Origin: Ianthella basta
Lineage: Eukaryota > Porifera > Demospongiae > Verongiida > Ianthellidae
Length of the DNA stretch: 64,000 nt
Reading direction: 5' to 3'
Assembly: GCA_964019415.1 (NCBI GenBank)
Contig: OZ025874.1
Coordinates: forward strand, 3,268,696 to 3,332,695
Shown here: one piece after another, positions 50,915 through 61,451 of the stretch
How the letters are laid out: each line of letters opens with the position of its first letter
Position numbering within the stretch: the first letter of the stretch is position 1
Translations under genes and position numbers: made by a program
Notes under the pieces: model-generated
The model's database searches: none
What the model saw: only the letters and a program-made list of their open reading frames with translations
Told to the model about the DNA's origin: nothing

Positions 50915-51488
50915 TGACTGCTTCTATATAGCTTTGCTATACACTTATAGTATGCATGCATTGCAAATTGTAAGCATATCTAACATGCACTTTAATTTAT
51001 GCAAAAGCTATACATTATATACATGCGCATATGTATATTTTGTATGCAATGTACCTTATAATTGTATAATTATGTAGTTTCATATGCTTTCCAGTTTTAG
51101 GCCAGCTGCGTTGTTCTGATGTTCAATCTCTCCCACAGTATGGTGGGCCTCCATAGTAAGTTAAGGTGGCACGAAAAGACAACACTTTAAAACTAGCTGG
51201 TATTCGTTTCAGCAAAATTAACAAAATTATTAATATTTGTAAAGTATACTTGTCTCTCTTCATTGATCTGTGCTAACTCAAATTAATAAAGTTGAGGGTC
51301 TAACCATAAGCTGTAAGGGCTACGCAGCTAGCTAGCTATATTAGCTAGCTCACAAAGATTATCATTGCTCAGAAACAGGAGGGTGGAGAGTGACCATAAT
51401 GTGGACATGGTTGCACCAGTGACCTCATTTTATTACTCGAAAAATTACCATAGCGATAGGCTGCAGGACTATTGAGGTATACTCCAAA
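50915..51488. other. Intergenic T4-T5 (block boundary)
   Basis: AT-rich, several TAGCTA runs. No gene seen. Marks the junction between the two TRAF blocks. Confidence 0.6.
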
Positions 51489-52119
51489 GATGATTCGCTT
51501 ACTGAGAACACCTTCGGCGACTTGTCGTACACGTTCCTGGAGCCAGTGCCAGGTTGATTCAGGCGAGGTATGACTCTGTGCTTGAGTTGCCGCAGCAAGG
51601 TACAGAAACATCCTGACATTAATACCTAGTACACGAGTCATCAAATGTATCAGATAGGCTTCCTATTGTCTTCAAGTATGAGAAGTTTCAAGAACACTTT
51701 GACTGGGATCTGAATTGCTACACCCCTAAAGTGTACACCCGCAGTGGAGGTTACTGCTTATGCCTTTGTTTGTTTCCTAAGGGGTTGAATTTGGAATTCT
51801 CTGGTTACATGTCTGTGACTGTCTTTGTATTGCCAGGCAGGTACAACGACACACTCAAGTGGCCTATAGAGGGATCCTTGAAGGTTGAGATTCTGAACCA
51901 ATTGGGTGACCATAGTCACTATGGCAAGACCCTTGACTTGGTGAAGATGCCAAAGAAGTACAGGGAAAGACCAAAGCAGGATCCGACAAAGTGTAAGGAA
52001 TCTAGTTGGGGTATTGTGAGATTCATCGATCATCATAGTCTTTTGTCAAGGGTGCACCTGATGGTCCACACTATTTGGTCAATGGAACAATATATATACG
52101 TATCACCAGTGGCAAATGA
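51489..52119 (+). pseudogene. T5: deleted TRAF-like pseudogene
   Basis: 51489-51550 encodes the conserved N-terminus (DDSLTENTFGDLSYTFLEPV) and then breaks off. Homology resumes near 51625 at the end of the coiled coil and runs through the MATH domain (YNDTLKWPIEGSLKVEILNQ, HYGKTLDLVKMPKKYRERPK), closest to T1. RING and zinc fingers are deleted; a frameshift near 52045 destroys the last MATH strand. An intact MATH frame from about 51731 remains but without a plausible start. Confidence 0.85.
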
Positions 52120-52640
52120 ACCATGGTTATCATTTTACCCGTCTTATTACTTACAACATCACAAGAACATACTGTGTAAGTATTTTATCTTTGTAGCTAC
52201 TCATTGTATTTTATATGAAGCTAGCAAATCTGTGATCACTTACTTCCATCTTGGTGTATATCAATCTTATCCTATATATAATGGAGCTAAGCCCGAGTAT
52301 CCGTGTTCCGTATTCTTAGGAGCGTTTAGCGTTTAGCGACGCGAAAACGACCAGCTTTCTTATACAGCACTTCGGTTTACCTCCGTTCGATTCGGCCGTG
52401 ACGCGAAAACAGCCACGCGTGATGCCTCTGCGGAGAGAATCGGTGAAATACCATTGCTGCAGCCATGTTTTCCGGATAACGACGCCATCTTTGCCAAAGG
52501 TTGCCAAGGAGCCACGGCTGTTTCGCAGTGGCAACTTAGATTTATAGCTGCCAATTGGGAATTGGAACTGGGATCCTATCCATCCAAGAAGACACAACTT
52601 CAGCTTCCTTTTTCTCCACGAAAACTGGATAAATGCAGGA
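52120..52640. other. Region between T5 and the inverted repeat
   Basis: From about 52305 the DNA is richer in CG dinucleotides (GCGTTTAGCGACGCG). 52508-52530 (GAGCCACGGCTGTTTCGC) matches the complement of 54778-54797, showing that diverged inverted-repeat homology extends outside the near-identical core. No gene recognised. Confidence 0.5.
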
Positions 52641-52903
52641 TTAACGTCGGAACACAGCAGAAATGACAGGTTTCCAGTGAGTCCTAGCCTTGAAAGCGTA
52701 GTTTTTACTACTACAATGGCGAAATTCCAGCCGACCCTGGCATCCTTTATTCTTCTCCTAGCGCTCTTCTGCCAGTTTTCACGCTATCGTGCTATACCTT
52801 GTATGAAAGCCCAAGGGGTCTATAACATGACGGTGAAGGGCCTGTTCTACGGCGCATCGCAGATTTTAGGTTACAAATGCTAATACATGGGGCATCATAT
52901 ACA
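52641..52903 (+). repeat. Left arm of long inverted repeat
   Basis: About 263 bp, complementary to 54381-54643 with very few differences across the peptide gene, then sharply diverging on both sides. The arms are separated by about 1.5 kb. Confidence 0.85.
52716..52883 (+). CDS. 55-aa secreted-type mini-protein (plus copy)
   Basis: ATG 52716 encodes MAKFQPTLASFILLLALFCQ, a typical signal peptide or membrane helix, probably cut after RYRA near residue 26. The mature part, about 29 residues, has two Cys (IPC near the start and GYKC at the very end), an NMT glycosylation sequon and no other recognised motif. The frame remains open upstream to a GTG, but this ATG gives the signal sequence. The inverted copy encodes exactly the same protein. 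Not recognised as a known family. The two Cys could close one loop in a secreted peptide; function unknown. Confidence 0.55.
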   Translation: MAKFQPTLASFILLLALFCQFSRYRAIPCMKAQGVYNMTVKGLFYGASQILGYKC

Positions 52904-54380
52904 ATTACCGCTAGCTGCATAACTATAGAGCTACAGTGAGTGCACAATGCCTACTGCAGTCACCATGTGATGCAATCTGCATCTTACTCCCAACAGTGCC
53001 ATGGTACTGTGTGCATATGTGAAGTAAAGATCGTTTAGCTACACATTGTTCAATGTTTGTGCCATGTACGTAGCTATATATATAGCTGGCTACAAGATTG
53101 GGCTTCCATCATGCCAGTTTCATACTTATAATTGCTAGTTAACTGTTCAAGTTCCTAAGTAATTCTTGTTTAATTGCTTGGCCATGGTCTTGTCAGAATT
53201 CCACTTTGGTTACTGCATGGGGCATAGTGCATTGTACCGTTTGTCTAGTAATAGTCAGGTGACACCACATGCATGACATCTACTGCAATTGTGCTTTCAA
53301 AAACACTTGTTAGTCCTGCATTCTCTTGAGAGATCGATTTGTTGGGTTCTTATTTTTGCTTTCCTCTCTCAACAGATACAATTAGAGCATTCATGTGACG
53401 CTTAAGTGTAGTACTACATGTATACACGTGTGTACTTGTACATGCAGTGCATCTCATAAGGCTTGCCTTCATTACATGCACTAAACTACTGTGTGCTGCA
53501 TTGGAAGATGACACCCTCCCATGCCCAATCACCCACTTATCACTCCTCACGTCACTGATGGTCAAGTGAATTCTTTATGTGCTACTTATAGGAAAGTGCA
53601 TTATGTAAGTGCCATTGCACACATGTCCACCACCCAACCGCAGTGGTACTTTTCAAGGAATGCTCAGTGCTAAGTTTATTGTCACAAAAAGATATACTAA
53701 GGAGCAGTTCAGATATGTAGTATGCACTGCGTGTAATTCCAAAACCATTTTAATTGCTTGTGTGGGAGCACTGACCACTACTGCTGACCTCCATAATCTT
53801 CACAGTCTGTTGTTCATGCACAAATACCTGTGGTTGCTGTTTTACTATTCATGTATATACCTGCACTCTTCCTGCACAGATTCATTTGTGCTGCAGGCCA
53901 TCTTAATGCATTGGGCAGGATATCATCTTGGGATCGGAGTACTGAACTGCATTGAAATGGTACTCACCAAGTCATTATCAGCTAATAGATAATGCAAGAA
54001 AGCTAACCCTTGACATTACTTGTTTCCATTATCTTTCTGTACTTTATTTTCAAAAATGTTGCATACAGATTAAGACATGATACATATTTACACATTTAGC
54101 TGTCAAGAATAAGAAGCTCATCGAACAAAGAACATGCATATATATAACAAACATCTGCCTACAAGGTACCTCATGATCAGTACCTATAGGTATAGGTTCA
54201 AGTGCATGTGTGCATGTACGCCAAGCTGAGCAGATGGCATTTGTTTACCTCTATGCTAAATGTATGTCACTGGGAACCACTGCCATCAGCACTAGCTTAC
54301 AATATTTATTGGTAGTACTAGCTAGATACCGATTATAATCATTGATGTTCTAATTATTCGCGTGGGCTAATACTGTGACG
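52904..54380. other. Spacer between inverted-repeat arms
   Basis: AT-rich. A 127-aa plus frame at 53609-53992 has no recognisable domain and ordinary non-coding composition; I would not call it a gene. The arms plus spacer could be one mobile element of about 2 kb, but no transposase and no clear target duplication are visible. Confidence 0.45.
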
Positions 54381-54643
54381 GCCGTGAAATACGATGCTCC
54401 ATGTATTAGCACTTGTAACCTAAAATCTGCGATGCGCCGTAGAACAGGCCCTTCACCGTCATGTTATAGACCCCTTGGGCTTTCATACAAGGTATAGCAC
54501 GATAGCGTGAAAACTGGCAGAAGAGCGCTAGGAGAAGAATAAAGGATGCCAGGGTCGGCTGGAATTTCGCCATTGTAGTAGTAAAAACTACGCTTTCAAG
54601 GCTAGGACTCACTGGAAACCTGTCATTTCTGCTGCGTACTGAC
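54381..54643 (-). repeat. Right arm of long inverted repeat
   Basis: Complement of 52641-52903. Beyond about 54643 similarity to the left flank continues only in patches (for example CTCCACGGAAACT against CTCCACGAAAACT). Confidence 0.85.
54406..54573 (-). CDS. 55-aa secreted-type mini-protein (minus copy)
   Basis: Same 55-residue product as 52716-52883. In the coding region I find one base difference, a silent Lys codon change near the end (AAA to AAG). Both copies are intact and convergent. Confidence 0.55.
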   Translation of the reverse strand: MAKFQPTLASFILLLALFCQFSRYRAIPCMKAQGVYNMTVKGLFYGASQILGYKC

Positions 54644-54757
54644 GTTACTTCTTACTTCTTGGTAGAGTTTCCGTGGAGTAAAAGCCTATTCCCTTTTGCC
54701 GTTTAAACCTCGAGCTCAGTCTCGCCGCGTGTTCCCGGTTTCCAAACCAAAACTAAG

Positions 54758-55093
54758 ATGCCACAATTTATATGGTGCGAAACAGCCGTGGAGCGCGAGG
54801 TGGCAGCGCAACCGAACGCAATGATCTTTATAGGAGACGCAACCGAACGCAATGATCTTTATAGGAGAAGCTCAGCAACCGGCGAAGCCAGCCATACTCA
54901 AGAGACGGGGACCGCGCTTCCCTCAGGCATATCCCGCGAAACGTCTGTGCTTCCTGATGACTGCGCTCTCCACCTCTATGTACGATCTCCAGGAGCGACT
55001 ACAGTGGAAGAGCCTGTCCTTACAGAAGATCCTCTAGACAGCTGTCAGCAGCAATTGCAGCAAGATCAAGACTGCCTGTGGTTAGCTCCTTAG
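54758..55093 (+). other. Possible broken small gene with 31-bp tandem duplication
   Basis: ATG 54758 opens MPQFIWCETAVERE. A perfect 31-bp direct repeat at 54807-54837 / 54838-54868 shifts the frame; with a single unit the frame would run on as EAQQPAKPAILKRRGPRFPQ to about 55037. Composition looks coding-like (GC-richer than flanks) but no family is recognised. Could equally be an unspliced exon or chance. Confidence 0.3.
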
Positions 55094-55801
55094 CGTTTTT
55101 CTTGCCCAGCCTCAGCAACTTTACGTGCTTGCTCACGATGACATCATGTAGCTAGCTAAAGCCAGGACCAGACACACCATTGGTATTTACTTACACAGGC
55201 CCCTTTCTCATGGCCAGCTGGATATTGCACTCAGTCGTGTAGGTGCACTACAGCATCTTAAAGTTAAAGACAACATACCAATGACCATGGCACACGTTAG
55301 CTACACTGACAATGTTGTATCATTATCCTGAAATTTTATGACAATATTTAGTCTATCTGTTTCCTCCTTTTCTTGACTTGCACTATATTATGATCATATG
55401 ACATTTGAATACTCCAGTCAGTGTCAGTGTGTGATACACTGACATTTTCACATGCACACTATGTCAGATAGGCCATTGATGACTATTGGGACCCCACAGC
55501 TGTTGCCAATGTGTTGGCCCCCAAATAGCTATTGTAGATGTGCTTGTGTGGACATGCCGGCGCCGGGTAGCCTTCGTCGGTGTGCCATAGCAGGAAAGCC
55601 CGCCAAAGGCGGGCTTTCTTGCTAGTACGTATAAATGTGCAATGTACCGGTACCTAGGGCTGTACATGGGCATGTGACTGAGTACACCTGTATATATAAA
55701 ATGTGTGCATGCAATAGTGCATGTCATAAGGTCATCTATTTGCTAGCACAAACCGTAAACCCCACAACAGGGTCTATGCACAGGCAATGTCAGCTACTAG
55801 G
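55094..55801. other. Intergenic before T6
   Basis: No gene. Contains the 55589-55623 hairpin. The C/G-rich stretch about 55555-55610 stands out from the AT-rich surroundings. Confidence 0.55.
55589..55623. repeat. Short strong hairpin
   Basis: AGCAGGAAAGCCCGCC, an AAA loop, then GGCGGGCTTTCTTGCT: 16-bp stem with one mismatch. Function unknown. Confidence 0.8.
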
Positions 55802-55830
55802 TCACGTGATCCTACACGTTCTGCATTACA

Positions 55831-57439
55831 ATGGCGGGCTTGGATGATTCATTTACTGAGAACACCTTCGGTGACTTGTCGTACACATTCCTGGAGCCAG
55901 TGCATGCCATACTACCTCACGTGCATCATCTGTTTCGGTCTACTAAAGGAGCCCATGGCCACTGACCGCTGTGAAAAGATGTTTTCTGGCGAGCATTCCT
56001 CCCGTACCTCACGTGTTTGCCCCGCATGCAGACACACTCCCTTGTCAGTGTCTAGAAACAGAGCGTTTGACAGTATCATGAAGGATCTAAAGGTGTTTTG
56101 CCTTAACCGCAAGGAAGGTTGTTCATGGAGTGGTCATCTTTGCTTTGAACCCACCCATCGACTTGACACATGTGACTACCAGTCAATTACCTGCGAGAAA
56201 GAGTGCAGTGTGCGCGTAGCAAGAAGACTCATGGCAAATCACCTGGCCAAGGAATGCCTGTTGAGGGAGATAGATTGCAAATTTTGTGATTACAAAGAGA
56301 CAGCTGCAGAAGTCAAATTCCACTTGGAGACATGCCCTGAGTATCCCATTGCGTGCCTTCATGGATGTGGTTTGCAGCTGCCTCAAAAAGACTCGAATGT
56401 CCACTTTTTCACTTGCCCTGAAGCACCTGTACCCTGCCCTTTTGTTGCTTCTGGATGTGACACAACACCCGTGAAGAGGAAGGAGATGTCAGGTCACTTG
56501 GGGACTTCTGTAGGAGCTCATCTCCTGTTACTGGCAAGGGACAACCAGCGCCTGTCTGAGGAGGTGGTTGAACTGAGGAAGGACAGGGAGGAGCGTCTCA
56601 AGCAAGATAGAGTGGAAGCGGCTGAGATGGAAAGGATGAGGACGGAGCTCCATCAGGTGAAGACAGACGTATATCAGCAAATGACAGAGGTAAGTGAGGT
56701 GAAGACAGAGCTACTTCAGGTAAAGATGGAACTACTGCAGGTGATGGACAAGGTCAATCAAAAGACCGAGAAGGAGAATTCACGCGAGGTGGAAAGTGGA
56801 TTGCAGTCAGCAGTGGCAAAAGAACTTGCTACAGTTTCAGTGCCTCACAATATTTTTCACACTCATGATTCCGTCAGTGAGTGAAATGCTAATGACGCTG
56901 AAGAGGAGGAGTATATACAGTCTCAATGAAGAGAACACCTATGAAAGGAGTTGGGTGGAAGGCATGTGTGCTGTGCCAAACAGTGCGCATGATTTGGATC
57001 TACCTGTTGTTTTGAGGTATCAAAATGTTGAAGCTGACATGATAAACAGCAGAACTTGGACCATCCCTCAATTTCGTGATGACAATGGATACTACATGTG
57101 CTTGCATGTTTCTCCAAATGGTCTTAAACAGGCTGCAGGCTTTTTGTGTCCGTACAAATTCAGTTGCCAACCGGTGTCAACGATAACTATCTGCCTTGGC
57201 CATATGATGCAGAGCTGAATGTTGAAATCCTGAACCCAGAATCTGACCATCGACATTACAGAAAGACAATGGATTCCTTGTCTTATCCAGCTCAATGTTT
57301 CAGAAAGCCCAATCTATTCCATAATGAACCATGGGGGATACTTCGATTCCTTAGCCATGATCAACTGTACAACTATCTCTGGGAAGACACTCTGTATTTT
57401 CGTATTCAGCATGCATCAAAAGCTATAATATGGCGATAA
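55831..57439 (+). pseudogene. T6: frameshifted TRAF-like pseudogene
   Basis: ATG 55831 follows an E-box (TCACGTGA 55802-55809) and starts the usual DDSFTENTFGDLSYTFLEPV, but a small insertion at about 55902 (GTGCATGCCATACTACC against GTGCCAAACTACC) shifts the frame. The RING then continues in another frame with ligands lost (CCGKMFC is RCEKMFS). Zinc fingers match T2 (DTCDYQSI, ARRLMANHLAKECLL). The coil has internally repeated VKTELLQVK-like heptads. The frame stops at 56882-56884, then MATH pieces follow in two other frames (SRTWTIPQFRDDNGYYMC; LNVEILNPESDHRHYRK; PWGILRFLSHDQL). At least three frameshifts. Confidence 0.9.
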
Positions 57440-58012
57440 ATGCATGTATACGTACTTTGTAGGCATTATTAATTTGTTGTACGGCAACATTATTATGGCA
57501 GTGTAATTATAATTGTTTCTTACGAATATGTACACGAGTGCATGCATGGTTTTGTAATGAGTTGACAATGTTTTTGCTCTCCGAATTATAACCCATATGC
57601 ATGCATGAGGAAGAATTAATTGATCAGTTGTATTGCATACAGGACTGACCAAGCAAAAGTATGCAATATAATTAGCTAACAAGTAGAAAACAGCCACAGA
57701 ATTTTCTGCAATTTGCATTTTGTTGTCGATGATGTCTTCCATTAGACAAAATGTTAAACCATGCATATGCATACGCATGCAGAAGCAAAACTACAGTGTG
57801 CACATAACCCTTTAGCTGCAGATGATGCATGAAGTGCATGGTTATGGGATATAGTTAGCAGGTTACCATGTGCACGGTATGACAACTTATGTTAATATGC
57901 TTCATGACACTTGGCAGTATTTAGCTATGGGTATATATGTAGCTATATATAATTGTATCTCTGCAGGCTATATTATATGGAAGATTCCAATGGAAATGTT
58001 GCATAACTTCAG
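57440..58012. other. Intergenic after T6
   Basis: AT-rich; no gene seen. Confidence 0.5.
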
Positions 58013-58092
58013 AACACCTGAAGCATGCAGTGGCAGCACCATCTGTTGACAATCTTTCTGGTCTAGCGATCTCCTGGCCTGTTGTGTCCAAG
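58013..58092 (+). other. Possible orphan exon
   Basis: Between an acceptor (ACTTCAG) and a donor (GTATGC) lie 26 open codons reading HLKHAVAAPSVDNLSGLAIS and WPVVSK. Coding-like composition in AT-rich surroundings, exit phase 0. Family not recognised; it may belong with 59332-59466. Confidence 0.25.
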
Positions 58093-59331
58093 GTATGCAA
58101 AGATCTGTACATGTCAAAGCTTGCACAAACTCGATCATGCTTTGCCGCATATATATATAAGCCCAAAAGCATGCAGAGGCTTCAGAAGGCACAGTATATT
58201 GCTCAGTCTTGTCTTGTCTACCATCCGTGTCAGGCAATTCTTTCCCTTCTCATTTTGTTCATATTTAGTTTTATTTTGTATAATGTACGGAATATGCAGA
58301 TTTGACAAATAAACCATTTGACAAATTAAACATTAATTACAATGTTTAATCAATGTATTGTTTGTAATGTAATACTAAGTTACTGTACAGAAGATATAAT
58401 AAATTATAAGTTTGTAATTCACAGTACTAAAATGATGAAATAATATACATGCAGGCGTTCACAGATAAACACTCAGCACAAGTATACACACCATCCATGG
58501 GCCACCTCAAAATAATAGAGACATAATTATATATACTGTAAAATATATAATAAACATAATTACTGTGAAATAATATTCAATAATGTTTCATTCTGGCAAT
58601 TAATTACTAATCACATGCAGCCATTCAAAATCATGGCAAAATTAAAATTCTGCATTTGTATTAATTTTTGCATGTTTATAGGTCTGGCTCACAAGTACCT
58701 GCATACATGTGCATTGTCAGATCTATTTATAGACATTGCAGTATTACACTATTTAATATTAAAAAGGCCATGTTGTGGGCAATGTTATCAGACAAGAAAA
58801 GCATGGCCTCATGTGTGTAGATATATATACCAGGTACGTATTGTTGTAATTATTAGTATGAAACTAACAGAATTAATGGCAACTCAATTAACTGGACTGC
58901 CAGGGCAATTTCGCAAACCATTCCTGTTGATGGTGAAAATGAATGAGCATAATTAGCTATAGCTTTGCATTAGTATTCAAGTATATCTACTGATGAGTGA
59001 CTTAGACTCTCTTCTGTTCCATGACAGACTGTTGCTCACCATGCATGCAGCAATTAAGCAAGTGCTAGGGATTAGAAATCAGGTGATAAAGCGAGAGTGT
59101 AATAGAACCTACAGCTATAGCTCGCTACAGGGTTGAGCTAATTTTCAGAAATCTGATCATGCATGAGCTTGAGCCTGCATGAGGAAGGGAAAATCTTGAC
59201 TGTGTTATGGGTACTGTAATATAAACATAATTATGTTATATCGCTAATAATAGCTAGTCAACACTTTAGAGATTGAACACAAGGAAATAGCTATAAATTA
59301 TATAGTTATAGCTAGCTGGCTATAATGAAAG
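58093..59331. other. Intergenic T6-T7
   Basis: AT-rich, with stretches homologous to the T2-T3 interval (58235-58310 and 58695-58840). No gene recognised. Confidence 0.5.
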
Positions 59332-59466
59332 CTGGCAAAGGAGCTCCGGAGTGGTGATCAACTGAGAAGAGAGCTTCTGAAAGCACTGAATGCAATAGGC
59401 AGACTAGTACGAACACCTAGTGCTGTTGTCAGCCACTCAATCTCTGATCATGAAATGCAAGCTAAG
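59332..59466 (+). other. Possible orphan exon, 45 codons
   Basis: Preceded by AATGAAAG (AG acceptor, poor pyrimidine tract) and followed by donor GTAATA. The open frame LAKELRSGDQLRRELLKALN ... VSHSISDHEMQAK looks like real helical protein and is phase 0 at both ends. No family recognised. It may be an exon of an unidentified gene or a duplicated fragment of one outside the window. Confidence 0.35.
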
Positions 59467-59656
59467 GTAATAAAATTTTAAGTTATAGCAAATTCGAATT
59501 GCTTTCAGTCAGGGAGCATGTAAGAAGGTCACGTAATCCCACTAGGATCTTTAAAGCATGATGGCGGTCTTGTTTGACTCCTGTATGGAGAACATCACGC
59601 AAACATGATCTCATCACATATGTTTATAGCTACACACATGCATACACACCCACACA

Positions 59657-59657
59657 C

Positions 59658-59702
<45 letters not shown>
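59657..59702. repeat. C-run plus (CA)n tract
   Basis: About 16 C followed by CA repeats; derived from the CA tract of RIDA intron 5, as the flanking CACGCAAACA and TCTCATCACAT also match 40318-40340. Confidence 0.9.
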
Positions 59703-59704
<2 letters not shown>

Positions 59705-59726
59705 GCGCATGCACACAAACAACTGC

Positions 59727-59832
59727 AGATCCCCCTGCTCGCAGTGCAGTGAAGGTTGCTAGGCTACCAAAGGATGCCAAAGTGGAGATTAATTCCATTG
59801 CTGTAGCTCAAGATTGTAGTACTATTTTATAA
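59727..59832 (+). pseudogene. Relic of RIDA exon 6 (recent copy)
   Basis: Close copy of 40570-40679 (CCTGCTCGCAGTGCAGTG, then AGGCTACCAAAGGATGCCAA), still open to TAA with a few changes (EIEAIAV is EINSIAV; AQDSSANL is AQDCSTIL). It carries only the last exon and a shortened intron 5, so it cannot make an enzyme. The adjoining GCCATTTT ... CACGTGACTAT also comes from the RIDA-T1 junction. Confidence 0.9.
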
Positions 59833-60104
59833 CTGTCGAACGCCATTTTATCTGAGCCTACAGCACGTGACTATAGATGGGCGTTAAAATCACGCGAGCT
59901 CATTCCTTTGCGGTTCACGACTAGTGCGTGCTTGTACAGGAGATTGTGGAATCTTTGCAATGCAAACCGAAAAGCGGTTGATCACGCTCACCAATGAAAT
60001 CCTTCCAAACAGGTGACGTAGTAGCGCTCCCTTTGTGGGGGTGCACGTGACTGAAACCACTTCTTTTGTTGCAAAGGTTGCGCAATTTCCTGTACTGTTG
60101 AAGG
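59833..60104 (+). promoter_or_regulatory. T7 promoter region with repeated E-box-like sites
   Basis: CGCCATTTTA at 59840, GCACGTGA at 59863-59870, TCACGCGAGCTCATT at about 59890, and GCACGTGA again at 60043-60050. It combines the T1-type module and the T2/T3-type CACG-GAGCTCAT module. Confidence 0.55.
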
Positions 60105-61451
60105 ATGAGTTCTTTGGATGGCTCGTTTACTGAGAACACCTTCGGCGACTTGTCGTACACGTTCCTGGAGCCAGTGCCAAACTACCTCACGTGTATCATC
60201 TGTTTCGGTCTACTGAAGGAGCCTGTGGCCACCGAGTGCTGTGGTAAGATGTTTTGTTACGAACATTCCCCCCGCACCGAGCGCATCTGTCCAGCATGCC
60301 GACACACTCCGTTAGCCGTGACTAGAAACAAGGGGATTGACAGCATTGTGAAGGACTTAAGGGTATTCTGTCTGCACCACGGGGAAAGCTGCGAATGGAG
60401 CGGCCACCTTTGCTTCGAGCCAGAGCATCGCAAGAGCACCTGCGAATTCGAAGTGGTTTCCTGCAGGAAAGGCTGTGGAGCAGACATGCAGCGACGTTGT
60501 ATGGAGACCCATCTACTCGAGGATTGTCCCCAGAGGGAGGTTAAGTGCGAATTTTGCGAGTTTCCTTTCACAGCGGCTGAATTGAAAAGCCACCATGAAT
60601 CATGCTCTGAATGTCCAGTGAAATGCCCCCACGGATGTGAGCTGACCCTACCGCGAAGGAAGATAGAAGAACACTCCCCCACTTGCCCTGAGCTGCCTGT
60701 ACCCTGCCCTTTTGCCAGTAACGGATGCACCAAGTGTGTAAAGAATAAAGATTTGTCTGACCATATACAATCATCTGTTGTTGAGCATCTCTTTCTGCTG
60801 TCAGCAGAAAATGTGAGTCTTCGTAAAAAAGTGGAAACTCTCAAAAAAGACCACGCAGCAGTGAAACTGGATATGCAATCTGAACTGAGGTTAATGAAAG
60901 AGAAATGTGATAAATTGGAACGATCAATTCAGCAGATTCAGCAAAATGCGGCTACATCCTGGTATGCACACCTAGTGCGAGAGTCAGCAAGTGCTTCAGA
61001 TATGCTTCCAATGATCTTCAAGTATGACAAATTTAACCAGAACACAGGTAATGGGATATACAGCCCTACATTTTACAGCAATGGCCTCTACCACGTGTGC
61101 CTTAGTATATTTCCTAATGGTCTCGATTCAAAGTTCTCAAAGAGCATGTCTGTGACTATCCTTGTATTGCCAGGCAAATATGATGACGAGCTTGATTGGC
61201 CTATGGAAGGATCCTTGAATGTTGAGATTTTGAACCAGTTGGGGGACCACAGTCACTTTCGCAAGACTTATGAGTTTGAACGGTTGCCAAGGAAGTACAG
61301 GAAAAGGGCTAAACATGATCCAAAGAAAAATGGCGAAAGCGGGTGGGGTATTGCAAGATTCATAGATCATTCCAATCTCTTTGATGACTCTGAGGACTCT
61401 TGTTATGTGGTCAATGATACAATGTACGTACGAGTCACTGATGGGGAATAA
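60105..61451 (+). CDS. T7: TRAF-like RING / TRAF-ZnF / coiled coil / MATH protein
   Basis: 448 aa, single exon, intact. RING-like about 31-68 (CCGKMFCYEH, CPACRH). Zinc fingers about 90-215 (CRKGCGADMQRRCMETHLLE, CPHGCELTLPRRKIEEH, CPFASNGC). Coiled coil about 225-285 (VSLRKKVETLKKDHAAVKLD). MATH about 300-448 (YSPTFYSNGLYHVCL, MSVTILVLPGKYDDELDWP, LNVEILNQLGDHSHFRK, GWGIARFIDHSNLF). Nearly identical to T3 for most of its length but without T3's stop, so it looks like the working member of the pair. Predicted signalling adaptor. Confidence 0.9.
   Translation: MSSLDGSFTENTFGDLSYTFLEPVPNYLTCIICFGLLKEPVATECCGKMFCYEHSPRTERICPACRHTPLAVTRNKGIDSIVKDLRVFCLHHGESCEWSGHLCFEPEHRKSTCEFEVVSCRKGCGADMQRRCMETHLLEDCPQREVKCEFCEFPFTAAELKSHHESCSECPVKCPHGCELTLPRRKIEEHSPTCPELPVPCPFASNGCTKCVKNKDLSDHIQSSVVEHLFLLSAENVSLRKKVETLKKDHAAVKLDMQSELRLMKEKCDKLERSIQQIQQNAATSWYAHLVRESASASDMLPMIFKYDKFNQNTGNGIYSPTFYSNGLYHVCLSIFPNGLDSKFSKSMSVTILVLPGKYDDELDWPMEGSLNVEILNQLGDHSHFRKTYEFERLPRKYRKRAKHDPKKNGESGWGIARFIDHSNLFDDSEDSCYVVNDTMYVRVTDGE

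Noticed and set aside
53609-53992. 127-aa plus-strand frame between the inverted-repeat arms
   Set aside because: No domain, no coding-like composition, no support from a second copy.
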